Made by a program: the position numbers and the translations under genes. Source: Pseudomonadota bacterium (lineage in GTDB: Bacteria > Pseudomonadota > Alphaproteobacteria > Sphingomonadales > Sphingomonadaceae). From it: a stretch of 59,194 nt of DNA. Position 1 is the first letter of the stretch; the number at the start of each line of letters is the position of its first letter. Below the pieces are notes generated by a model. The model worked only from the letters and a program-made list of their open reading frames with translations. It had not been told where the DNA came from and searched no databases. The stretch lies in NCBI GenBank assembly GCA_023418595.1, contig JAEZZI010000023.1:1-59194 (forward strand), given 5' to 3'. Of this stretch, positions 7,681 through 16,533 are shown piece after piece.

Positions 7681-9123
7681 ATGAATTTTGCCGATCTCGG
7701 CCTTTCCGACGAACTGCTGCGTGCGGTCAACGAGTCCGGTTACACGGTCCCGACGCCGATTCAGGCAAATGCGATCCCGTCCGTGCTGATGATGCGCGAC
7801 CTGATCGGCATCGCTCAGACGGGGACCGGCAAGACCGCCAGCTTCGTGCTGCCGATGATCGACATCCTGGCGCATGGCCGCAGCCGCGCGCGGATGCCGC
7901 GCTCGCTGATCCTGGAGCCGACGCGCGAACTCGCCGCCCAGGTTGCCGAGAATTTCGAGAAATACGGCAAATATCACAAGCTATCGATGGCGCTGCTGAT
8001 CGGCGGCGTGTCGATGGGCGATCAGATGGCGGCGCTGGAAAAGGGCGTCGATGTGCTGATCGCGACTCCCGGCCGCCTGATGGACCTGTTCGGGCGCGGC
8101 AAGATATTGCTCACCGGCTGCGACCTGCTGGTGATCGACGAGGCCGACCGGATGCTCGACATGGGGTTCATCCCCGATATCGAGGAAATTTGCACCAAGC
8201 TGCCGAAGAACCGCCAGACGCTGCTGTTTTCGGCGACGATGCCCCCGCCGATCAAGAAGCTGGCCGACAAGTTCCTGTCGAACCCCAAGCAGATCGAGGT
8301 CGCGCGGCCCGCATCGGCCAACCTCAACATCACCCAGTGGGTGGTCGAGACCAGTTCGGCCAAGAAGCGCGATACGCTGCGCCGCCTGCTGGGTGCCGAG
8401 GACGTGAAGAGCGCGGTCATCTTCTGCAACCGCAAGACCACCGTGCGCGAGTTGAACAAGTCGCTCAAGCAGTCGGGTTTCGCGTCGGGCGAAATCCACG
8501 GCGATATGGACCAGTCGCAGCGGCTCGCCGAACTCGACCTGTTCAAAAAGGGCGAGGTCAATGTGCTGGTCGCGTCCGACGTCGCTGCGCGCGGGCTGGA
8601 CATTAAGGGCGTAAGCCATGTGTTCAATTTCGACGCACCGTGGCACCCGGACGATTATGTCCACCGCATCGGTCGCACGGGGCGGGCAGGCGCGACCGGC
8701 GTGGCATTCACGCTGGTCACGAGCGAAGACGCCGAGAATATCGACAATATCGAAAAGCTGACCGGGCATAAGATTGCCCGATATGACGGCGTTACCAGCG
8801 CCGCCGACGCACAGGAGGCGCGCGATGGCGAGGCGGAGGCCAAGCCCGCGACGAAATCGCGCAGCCGCGGCGGGCGCAAACCCAAGGCAGAAGCCGCCGA
8901 GATCGAAGCGCCGGTCGCGCGCGAGCCTCGCCCTCCGCGCGAGGCGCGCGATCCGCGTCCCGCTCGCGAGGCACGTCCCGCCCGCCCGGAACGCGACGCC
9001 CGCCCGCCCCGCGAGGCCGATCGCCCCCGCCGCGGCGGCCGCGACCGGCATGAGGATAACGAGCCCGACGACGGCTGGAACGGCCCGATGCCCGCGTTCC
9101 TCGATGTGACGCTGGGCCGCTGA
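7681..9123 (+). CDS. DEAD-box RNA helicase, RhlE-like
   Basis: The 480-residue product has the complete DEAD-box motif series: Q motif TPIQAN (about 25-30), Walker A AQTGTGKT (45-52), PTRELA (80-85), DEAD at 153-156, SAT (184-186) and HRIGRTGR (328-335). A C-terminal tail of about 90 residues is rich in Arg, Pro and Glu with repeated PREAR/PAREAR units, probably an RNA-binding tail. It unwinds RNA duplexes in ribosome assembly or mRNA turnover. The start at 7681 (MNFADLGL) gives the family N-terminus; an in-frame GTG at 7648 is less likely. A TTGACA at 7611 could be part of its promoter. Confidence 0.92.
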   Translation: MNFADLGLSDELLRAVNESGYTVPTPIQANAIPSVLMMRDLIGIAQTGTGKTASFVLPMIDILAHGRSRARMPRSLILEPTRELAAQVAENFEKYGKYHKLSMALLIGGVSMGDQMAALEKGVDVLIATPGRLMDLFGRGKILLTGCDLLVIDEADRMLDMGFIPDIEEICTKLPKNRQTLLFSATMPPPIKKLADKFLSNPKQIEVARPASANLNITQWVVETSSAKKRDTLRRLLGAEDVKSAVIFCNRKTTVRELNKSLKQSGFASGEIHGDMDQSQRLAELDLFKKGEVNVLVASDVAARGLDIKGVSHVFNFDAPWHPDDYVHRIGRTGRAGATGVAFTLVTSEDAENIDNIEKLTGHKIARYDGVTSAADAQEARDGEAEAKPATKSRSRGGRKPKAEAAEIEAPVAREPRPPREARDPRPAREARPARPERDARPPREADRPRRGGRDRHEDNEPDDGWNGPMPAFLDVTLGR

Positions 9124-9167
9124 CACGCGGTCTTACGCCCCGATCCCATTGAGTTAGGTGCGACAGG

Positions 9168-9362
9168 GTGGACGACGACTTTCTCTACTATGTGCCGCCT
9201 GCATTGGTGGCGAGCCCCTGTGTCGGGGTGTGCCGGATCGATTCCGCCAGCCGGTCCTGCGAAGGCTGTGGCCGCACGCTGTCGGAAATCGCCGAATGGC
9301 CGGATGCGACCGATGCGCGGCGTCAGGCCATCCTTGATCGGATCGCCGCAAGCGAGGCATGA
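9168..9362 (+). CDS. DUF1289 small zinc-site protein
   Basis: The 64-residue protein with a GTG start contains SPCVGVCRID and the SCEGCGRTLSEIAEW segment. These four Cys form the metal-site pattern of the DUF1289 family (Fe-S or Zn-binding-like, function unknown). Length and motif spacing match the family well. It sits 45 bases after the helicase stop on the same strand and may be co-transcribed with it. Confidence 0.82.
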   Translation: MDDDFLYYVPPALVASPCVGVCRIDSASRSCEGCGRTLSEIAEWPDATDARRQAILDRIAASEA

Positions 9363-9389
9363 TGTTGGCGCTCTGACAGCGAGGCCGAT

Positions 9390-9779
9390 ATGACCGATCC
9401 CACCCACTCCGGTTCCTGCCTGTGCGGCGCGGTTCGCTTCACCGTAACCGGCGCGCTCAAGGCGCCCGATGCGTGCCATTGCAGCCAGTGTCGGCGCGTG
9501 TCGGGCCATGTCTGGGCATCGACCGACGTTCCCGACGACCGGCTTGCGGTGACCGGCAAGGACCATGTTCGCTGGTTCCAGTCGTCGGCAACGGTGAAGC
9601 GCGGATTCTGCGCCACTTGCGGCTCGGCCTTGTTCTGGAAACCGATCCATCAGTCGCGAACGGCGGTCGCGATGGGGGCCTTCGATCCGCCGACAGGCAC
9701 GCATCTGGAGATGCACATCTTCGTTAGCGACAAGGGCGATTATTACGACATCGCCGACGGGTTGCCGCAGGAGGGCTAA
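9390..9779 (+). CDS. GFA family protein (glutathione-dependent formaldehyde-activating-like)
   Basis: The 129-residue protein has the zinc ligands of the GFA/CENP-V fold: CLCGAVRF (near 10), CHCSQCRRVSG (near 30) and FCATCGSALFW (near 73). The family is named after an enzyme said to join glutathione and formaldehyde, but most members have no tested activity. The gene follows the DUF1289 gene by 27 bases. The assignment is to the fold only. Confidence 0.88.
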   Translation: MTDPTHSGSCLCGAVRFTVTGALKAPDACHCSQCRRVSGHVWASTDVPDDRLAVTGKDHVRWFQSSATVKRGFCATCGSALFWKPIHQSRTAVAMGAFDPPTGTHLEMHIFVSDKGDYYDIADGLPQEG

Positions 9780-9833
9780 AGACGGGTTGCCCGGTGCAGG
9801 CGTGCCTGTACGCTGGGCCGTTGAAGGAGAAAC

Positions 9834-10157
9834 ATGCTTTTCGTCACCGCCGCCGCGTTCACCGCCATTTTGTTTACCATCGCGATTGCGGCCGATCGCC
9901 GGTTGGGCGAGCGCGGAAACCTGCCCATGCAATGGACGCTTGGCGGACATGCGACGTGGACCGCGCCGCGCCGATTTGCGCTGGCGTTCGTCCCGGTCAT
10001 CGGCATCGTCATTATGTTCGGAATCGCCCTTGGCGAAAATGGTGATCCGACCGGCGATGGAAACGCCGCACGCGACGTTCAGGCGATGATCGGCGTTGCG
10101 CTGGTCGCCGGACAGTTGCTTCATTTATGGCTGGTGCGACGGTCGCTGGCGCGATGA
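9834..10157 (+). CDS. Small membrane protein, unknown
   Basis: The 107-residue protein has three predicted membrane segments: about 1-20 at the N-terminus, about 48-66 (ALAFVPVIGIVIMFGIAL) and about 83-100 near the C-terminus. The segment LPMQWTLGGHATWTAP between the first two resembles the conserved loop of DUF1648-type membrane proteins, which is only a weak similarity. A good GGAG ribosome binding site precedes the ATG (AAGGAGAAACATG). It lies 54 bases after the GFA gene. Confidence 0.72.
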   Translation: MLFVTAAAFTAILFTIAIAADRRLGERGNLPMQWTLGGHATWTAPRRFALAFVPVIGIVIMFGIALGENGDPTGDGNAARDVQAMIGVALVAGQLLHLWLVRRSLAR

Positions 10158-10219
10158 CTCGCAAAATCGCGCCAGCCTGTTAGTCTCTCTCCCATCCGAT
10201 CATCGGCACGGGATGGCGA

Positions 10220-12277
10220 ATGAGTAGCGTTCGGTTTGTACTGGCTTGTCTGTGCGCGATGGTGGCGGCGATCGTGTTGCCCGCATCGGCGCAACTCGGC
10301 ACCGACCAGCCCCCCTATATCACCATGACTCTGGAGGCGGAGACGCCAAACCCCGCGGCGGGCAGCGAGGTGACGCTCGCCTTCGTATCGCGGCCCAAGC
10401 CGACCTGGCATGGTTACTGGAAGAACCCCGGAGATGCGGGGATCGAGACCAGCGTCGCATGGACGCTACCCGATGGTGTGACCGCCGGGCCGCTGGAATA
10501 TCCGGTGCCGCAGCGGCTGATTATCGGCGGGCTGATGAATTACATCTACGAGGGCGAGTTCGCGCAGTTCGCGACGCTTTCGATCCCCGCAGGACTGGCG
10601 CCCGGCACGCGGATTCCGGTCGCGGCGAAGGTCGATTATCTGGTCTGCACCGACGAGATCTGCGTGCCGGAGACCGCCAATGTCTCGACCGTGCTGACCG
10701 TCGGCGACGGCGCGATCCCGGCCGACGTGCGCGCACGTTTCGACGCATGGCGCGCAAAGATGCCCAAACCGCTGGGATCGGACGCCACGTTCGAGGTCGT
10801 GCAGGCCGCAGGCGCGCAGCGGATGTTCCGGCTGGCGGTCCCCTATCCGGCGGATGCGAGCGCGATCGACCCCTATTTCTATCCGGCGACCGGCGACATC
10901 ATCGACATGGCCGCGCCGCAATCGGCGGCGCGCGACGGCGATATGCTGGTGATCGAAACGATCGCCGCCGAAGGTGCGCCGAAGCGGATCGAAGGCGTGC
11001 TGGCGATCGGCAACGGGCGGGGTTTGTCGTTGGCGGCCGCACCGGGGACGGTTGCGGCGGCCGAAGAGAGCGGGGGCGATTTCGCCTGGGGCGCGGCGCT
11101 GCTGGCATTTGGCGGCGCGATTCTGGGCGGCCTGATCCTGAACGTAATGCCGTGCGTGTTCCCGATCCTGAGTCTGAAGGCGCTGAGCCTCGCCAAATCG
11201 GGCGCGTCCGAAGTGGGTGCGCGGCGCGATGCGCTGGCCTATACCGCGGGCGTGGTGCTGGTGTGCGTCGCGTTGGGCGCGGTGCTGCTGGCCTTGCGAG
11301 CGGGTGGCGCGGCGGCGGGCTGGGCATTTCAGCTGCAGGATCCGCGCGTCATCCTGCTGCTGCTGCTGCTGGTCACCGCGATTGCGCTCAACCTGGCGGG
11401 GCTGTACGAAATTGCGACGCCCGGCGCGGTCAACAAGCTCAGCGCGAGCGGCGCGGGCGGGTCGTTCATGACCGGTGCGCTGGCGGCATTCATCGCGACG
11501 CCCTGCACGGGACCGTTCATGGGGGTGGCGCTGGGTGCGGCGCTCGTGCTGCCCTGGCCCGCGGCGCTGGCAATATTCGCGGGGCTGGGGCTGGGGCTGG
11601 CGTTGCCGTTCCTGCTGCTGGGTTTCGTGCCGGCGTTGAGGCGGCGCCTGCCAAAGCCGGGTCCGTGGATGGACACGTTCCGCAAGGCGCTATCGGTGCC
11701 GATGTTCCTGACCGCGCTGGCGCTCGCCTGGGTGCTGGGCCGTCAGGCGGGCGTCGACGGCATGACGCTGGGGATCGGCGCGGCGCTCCTCTTCGCGCTC
11801 GGCCTGTGGTGGACGGGGCGGCGGCAAGGGCGCGGCGCGAACGGCGCATGGGTGCCGGGGGCAGCGCTGGCTGCGGTGGGGCTGGTCGCGGTCGCGACGA
11901 TCGACCGCGCGCCCGCGCAGGCGATGTCGCCCGCGGTGCTCGGGGCCGAACCCTTTACCGAAGCGCGCCTGGAGGAACTGCGCGCGCAGGGGAAGCCGGT
12001 TTTTGCCTATTTTACCGCTGACTGGTGCGTGACGTGCAAGGTCAACGAGAAAGCGGCGATCGAGACCGACCGGGTGGCGAAGGCCTTTGGCGACGGCGGC
12101 GTCGCGGTGCTGGTCGGCGACTGGACCGACGGCAATCCCGAACTGGGCCGTTTCATCGAGCGGCACAATCGGGCGGGCGTGCCGCTTTATCTATGGTTTG
12201 CTCCGGGGGAACAGGGGCCGCGCGTGCTGCCGCAAGTGCTGACGCCCGGAATGCTTATCGACCTGGTAACGACATAA
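10220..12277 (+). CDS. dsbD: Thiol:disulfide interchange protein DsbD (cytoplasm-to-periplasm reductant transport)
   Basis: The 685-residue protein has a signal peptide (about 1-24), then a periplasmic DsbD-alpha-like domain with a Cys pair in VCTDEICVPE (near 142). A membrane domain of about eight helices follows, with the paired redox Cys motifs MPCVFP (near 307) and TPCTGPF (near 427). It ends in a thioredoxin-like domain with DWCVTCK (near 600). All three Cys pairs are present, so electrons can pass from thioredoxin inside to the periplasm. The gene is followed after 12 bases by a secreted redoxin, a likely partner or client. Confidence 0.92.
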   Translation: MSSVRFVLACLCAMVAAIVLPASAQLGTDQPPYITMTLEAETPNPAAGSEVTLAFVSRPKPTWHGYWKNPGDAGIETSVAWTLPDGVTAGPLEYPVPQRLIIGGLMNYIYEGEFAQFATLSIPAGLAPGTRIPVAAKVDYLVCTDEICVPETANVSTVLTVGDGAIPADVRARFDAWRAKMPKPLGSDATFEVVQAAGAQRMFRLAVPYPADASAIDPYFYPATGDIIDMAAPQSAARDGDMLVIETIAAEGAPKRIEGVLAIGNGRGLSLAAAPGTVAAAEESGGDFAWGAALLAFGGAILGGLILNVMPCVFPILSLKALSLAKSGASEVGARRDALAYTAGVVLVCVALGAVLLALRAGGAAAGWAFQLQDPRVILLLLLLVTAIALNLAGLYEIATPGAVNKLSASGAGGSFMTGALAAFIATPCTGPFMGVALGAALVLPWPAALAIFAGLGLGLALPFLLLGFVPALRRRLPKPGPWMDTFRKALSVPMFLTALALAWVLGRQAGVDGMTLGIGAALLFALGLWWTGRRQGRGANGAWVPGAALAAVGLVAVATIDRAPAQAMSPAVLGAEPFTEARLEELRAQGKPVFAYFTADWCVTCKVNEKAAIETDRVAKAFGDGGVAVLVGDWTDGNPELGRFIERHNRAGVPLYLWFAPGEQGPRVLPQVLTPGMLIDLVTT

Positions 12278-12289
12278 GGAGAGAGACGA

Positions 12290-12904
12290 ATGAAGCGCAT
12301 GATCATCGCGAGCGTCGCGGCTGTCGCGGCCTTTGCCATCCCATCCTCGGCGCAGGTGTCGAACGGCGCGCAGGCGACCAATTTCCGGCTGACCGACGCG
12401 AACGGCAAAAACGTCGCGCTGTCCGATTTCAAGGGCAAGCTGGTGGTGCTCGAATGGCACAATCCCGGCTGCCCGTTCGTCGTGAAGCATTACAAGAGCG
12501 GCAACATGCAGAAGACGCAGAATGCGGTGACGGCCGCGGGCGGCGTGTGGCTGACCATCAATTCCGGCGCGCCGGGCAAGCAGGGCCATATGAACGGCGC
12601 GGAAGCCAGGAAACTGCTCGCCGATCAGAATGCCGCGCCGACCCATTATCTGCTCGATCCGCGCGGGATTGTCGGCAAGGGGTACGATGCCAAGACGACG
12701 CCGCACATGTATGTCATCAACCCGGCAGGCACGCTGGTCTATCAGGGGGCGATCGACGACAAGCCGACCGCCAACGTCGCCGATATCGCGGGCGCGCGCA
12801 ACCATGTGCTGGCGGCGGTCGAAGAAGTCCGCGCGGGCAAGCCGGTGTCGGTCGCGACCAGCCGGGCCTATGGGTGCACGGTGAAATATCCGGACGCCGC
12901 CTGA
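12290..12904 (+). CDS. Exported redoxin / thioredoxin-fold protein with a single active-site Cys
   Basis: The 204-residue protein has a signal peptide (about 1-22, ending SSAQ) and an AhpC/TSA-Redoxin fold: FRLTDANGKNVALSDFKGK, then EWHNPGCPFV, which carries one active-site Cys in place of CxxC. A second Cys lies near the C-terminus (GCTVKY). Single-Cys members act as peroxiredoxin-like or need an external reductant; the DsbD just upstream is the obvious donor. A ribosome site (AAGGAGAGAG) precedes the start, and the 12-base gap to dsbD shows an operon. Confidence 0.85.
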   Translation: MKRMIIASVAAVAAFAIPSSAQVSNGAQATNFRLTDANGKNVALSDFKGKLVVLEWHNPGCPFVVKHYKSGNMQKTQNAVTAAGGVWLTINSGAPGKQGHMNGAEARKLLADQNAAPTHYLLDPRGIVGKGYDAKTTPHMYVINPAGTLVYQGAIDDKPTANVADIAGARNHVLAAVEEVRAGKPVSVATSRAYGCTVKYPDAA

Positions 12905-12911
12905 ACCTCAC

Positions 12912-12943
12912 TCCCTCACCCCGGTCTCGGCTGGGGCGAGGGA
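12912..12943. repeat. Intergenic hairpin after the redoxin gene
   Basis: TCCCTC-A-CCCC pairs with GGGG-C-GAGGGA around a small loop. There is no T-run, so it may be a factor-assisted terminator or a relic of a hairpin repeat family. Confidence 0.5.
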
Positions 12944-13023
12944 TCAATCGCACGCTCCCTTGTGCGACGCAGCAAAGCGTAGCAGCATGGAACTACCGGG
13001 GTTTCCGGTGGTTCGGAGATGTG

Positions 13024-14508
13024 ATGGGGAACAGCGGGGCTTTCGACGAAATCTGGGGACGTGGCGGCCCGGCGAAACCGCGCCCGGAATTTATCGACCT
13101 CGCGAGATGGATGCAGGATACGCCGTCGTCCGAAATGGACCGTCGGTTGCAGGCCGCCGAAGCCGCGTTTCGCCAGCTGGGCATCACCTTCGCCGTTTAT
13201 GGCGAGCGCGATTCGAGCGAGCGGATCATTCCGTTCGATATCGTGCCGCGCATTTTCACACACAGCGAATGGACGCGGCTGTCCGAGGGGCTGATCCAGC
13301 GGGTCGAGGCGATCAACGCGTTCTTGAACGACATTTACGGCGAGCGCCGCATCCTGAAGGAAGGCGTGCTGCCGCCCGACCTGATCTTCTGCAACGACCA
13401 GTTCCGCCCCGAAGTGGCAGGCATCCGCCCGCCGCACGACATCTGGGCGCATATCTGCGGCATCGATCTGGTCCGCACCGGTCCCGACGAGTTCTTCGTT
13501 CTGGAGGATAATGCGCGCACGCCGTCGGGCGTCAGCTACATGCTCGAAAATCGCGAGGCGATGCTGCGGCTGTGCCCCGAGCTGTTCCGCGCGTACCGTG
13601 TCGCGGCGGTCGACAGCTATCCCGACCGGCTGCACGAGACGATGCGGTCGGTCGCGCCGCCGTCGTGCCGCGGCGATCCGCTGTGCGTCGTGCTGACGCC
13701 GGGGCATTTCAATTCCGCTTATTACGAGCACAGCTTCCTCGCCGATTCGATGGGCGTCGAACTGGTCGAGGCCGCCGACCTGATCGTCGACGACGACATC
13801 GTCTATATGCGGACGATCGCGGGGCGGGTGCGGGTCGATGTCATCTATCGACGGATCGACGACGATTTCCTCGATCCGCTGGTGTTCAAACCCGAGTCGA
13901 TGCTGGGCGTGCCGGGCATCATGGCGGCGTACCGCGCGGGCAACGTCACGCTCATCAACGCGCCGGGCAATGGGATCGCCGACGACAAGGCGATCTACAG
14001 CTACATGCCCGAGATCGTGAAATTCTATTCGGGTGGCGAGGCGAAGCTGCCCAATGTCGAGACGTGGCGGTGTCGCGAGCCGGAGGCGCTGAAGTACGTG
14101 CTCGACCATCTCGACGAAGTGGTGGTCAAGCTGGTCGATGGATCGGGCGGATACGGGATGCTGGTCGGACCAACCGCGAGCAAACAGGAGATCGAGGATT
14201 TCCGCGCCGCGCTGATCGCCGAGCCGCACCGCTACATCGCGCAGCCGACGCTGGCACTGTCCACCGTGCCGACAATGACAGAGAAGGGCCTAGCGCCGCG
14301 CCATGTCGATTTCCGCCCCTTCGTGCTGACGGGTAGCAAGGGCATTCAGGTGGTGCCCGGCGGACTGACCCGCGTTGCGTTGCGCGAGGGATCACTGGTG
14401 GTGAATTCCAGCCAGGGCGGTGGGACCAAGGACAGCTTCGTGCTGATGGATGGCGGTCCGGCCGCGGCGCAGAGCCAGAGCCAGTCGCAGGGCGGGGTGC
14501 GGTTGTGA
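13024..14508 (+). CDS. Circularly permuted ATP-grasp type 2 protein
   Basis: The 494-residue protein matches the circularly permuted ATP-grasp family: FDIVPRIFTHSEW near 75, the FLNDIYG...RILKEG signature near 105-115, HICGIDLVRT, then FVLEDNARTPSGVSYMLENR near 160-180 and the late VVVKLVDGSGGYGM loop. Such enzymes are predicted amide or peptide ligases. In many bacteria they are coded next to an alpha-E domain protein and a transglutaminase, as here (established genomic association). The frame extends upstream through the redoxin gene, which is an artefact; ATG 13024 is chosen, and GTG 13021 is an alternative. Confidence 0.88.
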   Translation: MGNSGAFDEIWGRGGPAKPRPEFIDLARWMQDTPSSEMDRRLQAAEAAFRQLGITFAVYGERDSSERIIPFDIVPRIFTHSEWTRLSEGLIQRVEAINAFLNDIYGERRILKEGVLPPDLIFCNDQFRPEVAGIRPPHDIWAHICGIDLVRTGPDEFFVLEDNARTPSGVSYMLENREAMLRLCPELFRAYRVAAVDSYPDRLHETMRSVAPPSCRGDPLCVVLTPGHFNSAYYEHSFLADSMGVELVEAADLIVDDDIVYMRTIAGRVRVDVIYRRIDDDFLDPLVFKPESMLGVPGIMAAYRAGNVTLINAPGNGIADDKAIYSYMPEIVKFYSGGEAKLPNVETWRCREPEALKYVLDHLDEVVVKLVDGSGGYGMLVGPTASKQEIEDFRAALIAEPHRYIAQPTLALSTVPTMTEKGLAPRHVDFRPFVLTGSKGIQVVPGGLTRVALREGSLVVNSSQGGGTKDSFVLMDGGPAAAQSQSQSQGGVRL

Positions 14509-14527
14509 GGGTGTTCGTTACCACTAC

Positions 14528-14610
14528 CCCCGTTCGTTTCGAGCGAAGTCGAGAAACGCTTGGGAAAGCGCCCGGTAACACGTTTCTCGACTTCGCTCGA
14601 AACGAACGGG
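14528..14610. repeat. Hairpin repeat, family A copy 1
   Basis: CGTTCGTTTCGAGCGAAG (continuing TCGAGAAACG) occurs at 14531-14558 and again inverted at 14581-14608, a perfect 28-bp pairing around a 22-base loop. Other copies lie near 22.0, 28.7 and 34.1 kb. It sits between the ATP-grasp and alpha-E genes. Confidence 0.9.
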
Positions 14611-14632
14611 ATGGTTGTGTCGGGGGGCTGAC

Positions 14633-15574
14633 ATGCTGATGCTCGCGCGCACGGCGGCGTCGCTTTACTGGCTCGGCCGCTATGTCGAGCGCGCGGATTT
14701 CATCGCGCGGCTGGTCGAGGCGACGGTGCGGCTCGACGCGCTGTCGCCGCGTCCGGCGGGCGAGGCAGCATGGGCGAGCGCGCTGCGCGTGACCTATACC
14801 GAGCAGGATTTCGCGCGCACCGGGCATAACCTGACCCAGCAGCACGTTGCGCGGTTCCTGACGCTCGACGCCACGCATGGCGGGTCGATCGTCGCTTGCC
14901 TCAACGCCGCGCGCAACAATGCGCGGGCGGTGCGGACCGCGCTGACGCGTGACGCCTGGACCGCGATCAACCGCGCGTGGCTGTTGTTCCAGAACCGCGC
15001 GAGTCCCGGCGGGACCAACGCGACACTCAACCTGCTCGAAGCGGTGAAGGCCGAGACGCGCGGGTTCGAGGGCGCGGTGTCGCGGATGATGCGGAACGAA
15101 GCGACCGCGCTGATCCGTCTGGGCGCGGCGATCGAGCGGGCGGACAACACTGCGCGATTGCTCGACGTCAAATACCATCTGTTGCTGCCCGAAGGCGAAA
15201 GCGTCGGCGGGGTCGTCGATCGCGATCAATGGACGACGATATTGCAGACGGTATCGGCCGTCACCGCCTATCGCTGGCTCTACAATGACGGGCTGCGGGT
15301 GGCGTCGGTGGTCGATCTGTTGATCGCACGCCCTGAAATGCCGCGTTCGCTGACGGCGTGCTCCGAGGAGACGGTGGACGTGCTGGGGATGCTCGCCAAG
15401 CGCACCGGCCTGCACGGCGAGGCCGACCGGATGGCGCGCGCGCGAGTCGGGCGGATGCAGCGGACGCGATCGGCGGAAATCGTCATCAGCGGCATGCACG
15501 AGTTTCTTCAGGCCTTCATTCGGGAAAATGCGATGCTCCATGCTGCGATCGCCCGCCAGTTCAGGTTCGTGTGA
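14633..15574 (+). CDS. Alpha-E domain protein
   Basis: The 313-residue all-helical protein starts MLMLARTAASLYWLGRYVERAD, the defining N-terminus of alpha-E proteins, with the second family stretch FEGAVSRMMRNEA..LIRLGAAIERADNTAR near 150-180. The biochemical role is unknown. The family is found almost only with circularly permuted ATP-grasp and transglutaminase-like genes. A GGGGGG ribosome site precedes the ATG. Its stop overlaps the next start (TGATG), so it is translationally coupled to the transglutaminase-like gene. Confidence 0.9.
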   Translation: MLMLARTAASLYWLGRYVERADFIARLVEATVRLDALSPRPAGEAAWASALRVTYTEQDFARTGHNLTQQHVARFLTLDATHGGSIVACLNAARNNARAVRTALTRDAWTAINRAWLLFQNRASPGGTNATLNLLEAVKAETRGFEGAVSRMMRNEATALIRLGAAIERADNTARLLDVKYHLLLPEGESVGGVVDRDQWTTILQTVSAVTAYRWLYNDGLRVASVVDLLIARPEMPRSLTACSEETVDVLGMLAKRTGLHGEADRMARARVGRMQRTRSAEIVISGMHEFLQAFIRENAMLHAAIARQFRFV

Positions 15575-16398
15575 TGCGGATCGCGGTCGATCACCGGACG
15601 CATTACCGCTTCAGCGAGCCGCAGGCGCGGTTGGTCCAGATGCTGCGGATGACGCCGCTCGGCACCGAAGGCCAGACCATCGTCGACTGGAACATCTCCG
15701 TCAGCTGTGATGCAAAGCTGCGCTATCAGGCCGATGGGTACGGCAATGCGGTGACGATGCTATATGCCGATGGGCCGATCGAACAGATCGAGATCGCGGT
15801 GACGGGCGAGGTGCTGACGTCTGAGACCCACGGCATCGCCCGCGGCGCGCCCGAGCCGCTGCCGCCGATGCTGTTCCGCCGTTCGACACCGATGACCCGC
15901 GCCGATGCGGCGATTGCCGATTTTGCCGATGGGTTGGGCGACCCTGCCCGCGATCCGCTCGACTGGCTGCACCGGCTGAACCGCGCGATCGGCGACCGGT
16001 TCGAAATCGCTGCGAGTTCGTCGGGCAGCGCGCCGTGCGAGGCGCCCGAATGCTTTGCGCAATCCGCACTGTCGCCGCGCGGGCTGGCGCATGTCTTCCT
16101 TGCATCGGCGCGACATGCGGGCATCCCCGCACGGCATGTCGGTGGATACAGCCTGGTGCCGTGCGTCGATCGCGCGCACCCGCGACCGCACGACTGGGTC
16201 GAGGCGCATGTCGAGGGAATCGGCTGGATCGGTTTCGATCCCTCGATCGGCCAATCGCCCGACCTCGACCATGTTCGGGTCGCGGTCGGCCTCGATTCCA
16301 GCAAAACGGTGCCGATTGCGGGGTCACGGCTGGGCGAGGGCAAGGAAGAACTGGACGTCGAGTTGAGAGTCGATCGGCTGGGCGGCGCAAACGATTGA
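15574..16398 (+). CDS. Transglutaminase-like protein that lacks the catalytic Cys
   Basis: The 274-residue protein has the bacterial transglutaminase N-terminal domain (HRTHYRFSEPQARLVQMLRM) and a core domain near 120-230. In active relatives the core reads about GVCQDxAHVF; here the aligned segment is LSPRGLAHVF, with Pro168 in place of Cys and the following QD also changed. His206 (PHDWVEAHV) and Asp222 (GFDPS) are kept. The flanking FAQ..AHVFLASARHAGIPARHVGGY is otherwise well conserved, so this looks like a drifted, non-catalytic member and not a wrong family call. It is the last gene of the ATP-grasp/alpha-E set. Confidence 0.88.
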   Translation: MRIAVDHRTHYRFSEPQARLVQMLRMTPLGTEGQTIVDWNISVSCDAKLRYQADGYGNAVTMLYADGPIEQIEIAVTGEVLTSETHGIARGAPEPLPPMLFRRSTPMTRADAAIADFADGLGDPARDPLDWLHRLNRAIGDRFEIAASSSGSAPCEAPECFAQSALSPRGLAHVFLASARHAGIPARHVGGYSLVPCVDRAHPRPHDWVEAHVEGIGWIGFDPSIGQSPDLDHVRVAVGLDSSKTVPIAGSRLGEGKEELDVELRVDRLGGAND

Positions 16399-16433
16399 GC
16401 CGGTGGAGCGGGGTGACGGCGCCTCGATCCCAT

Positions 16434-16509
16434 CGTCATTGCGAGCAAAGCGAAGCAATCCAGCGACACGACTGCTTCTCTGGGTTGCTTCGCTGCGCTC
16501 GCAATGACG
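16434..16509. repeat. Hairpin repeat, family C copy 1
   Basis: CGTCATTGCGAGCAAAGCG at the left pairs with its near-complement CGCTGCGCTCGCAATGACG at the right; GAAGCAATCCAG and its partner extend the stem. A second copy lies at 56563-56639. Located between convergent genes. Confidence 0.85.
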
Positions 16510-16533
16510 ATTTTGGCGCGGGCGTGTCTCGGC

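Noticed and set aside
7981..10124. Two long minus-strand frames (381 and 489 codons) opposite the helicase
   Set aside because: They mirror the helicase codons, show no family motifs and overlap several real plus-strand genes.
12025..13023. Upstream extension of the ATP-grasp frame through dsbD and the redoxin gene
   Set aside because: The extension overlaps two well-supported genes in another frame, and the ATP-grasp family starts at about MGNSGAFDEI.
12025..14508. Possible natural fusion of a redox protein with the ATP-grasp protein
   Set aside because: The apparent fusion is in the wrong frame for the redox genes; the text before the ATP-grasp start is low-complexity Arg-rich shadow.
14528..14610. 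Family A hairpin as an intrinsic terminator
   Set aside because: It has no T-run on either strand, and other copies stand directly upstream of genes, so a repeat element is the better reading.
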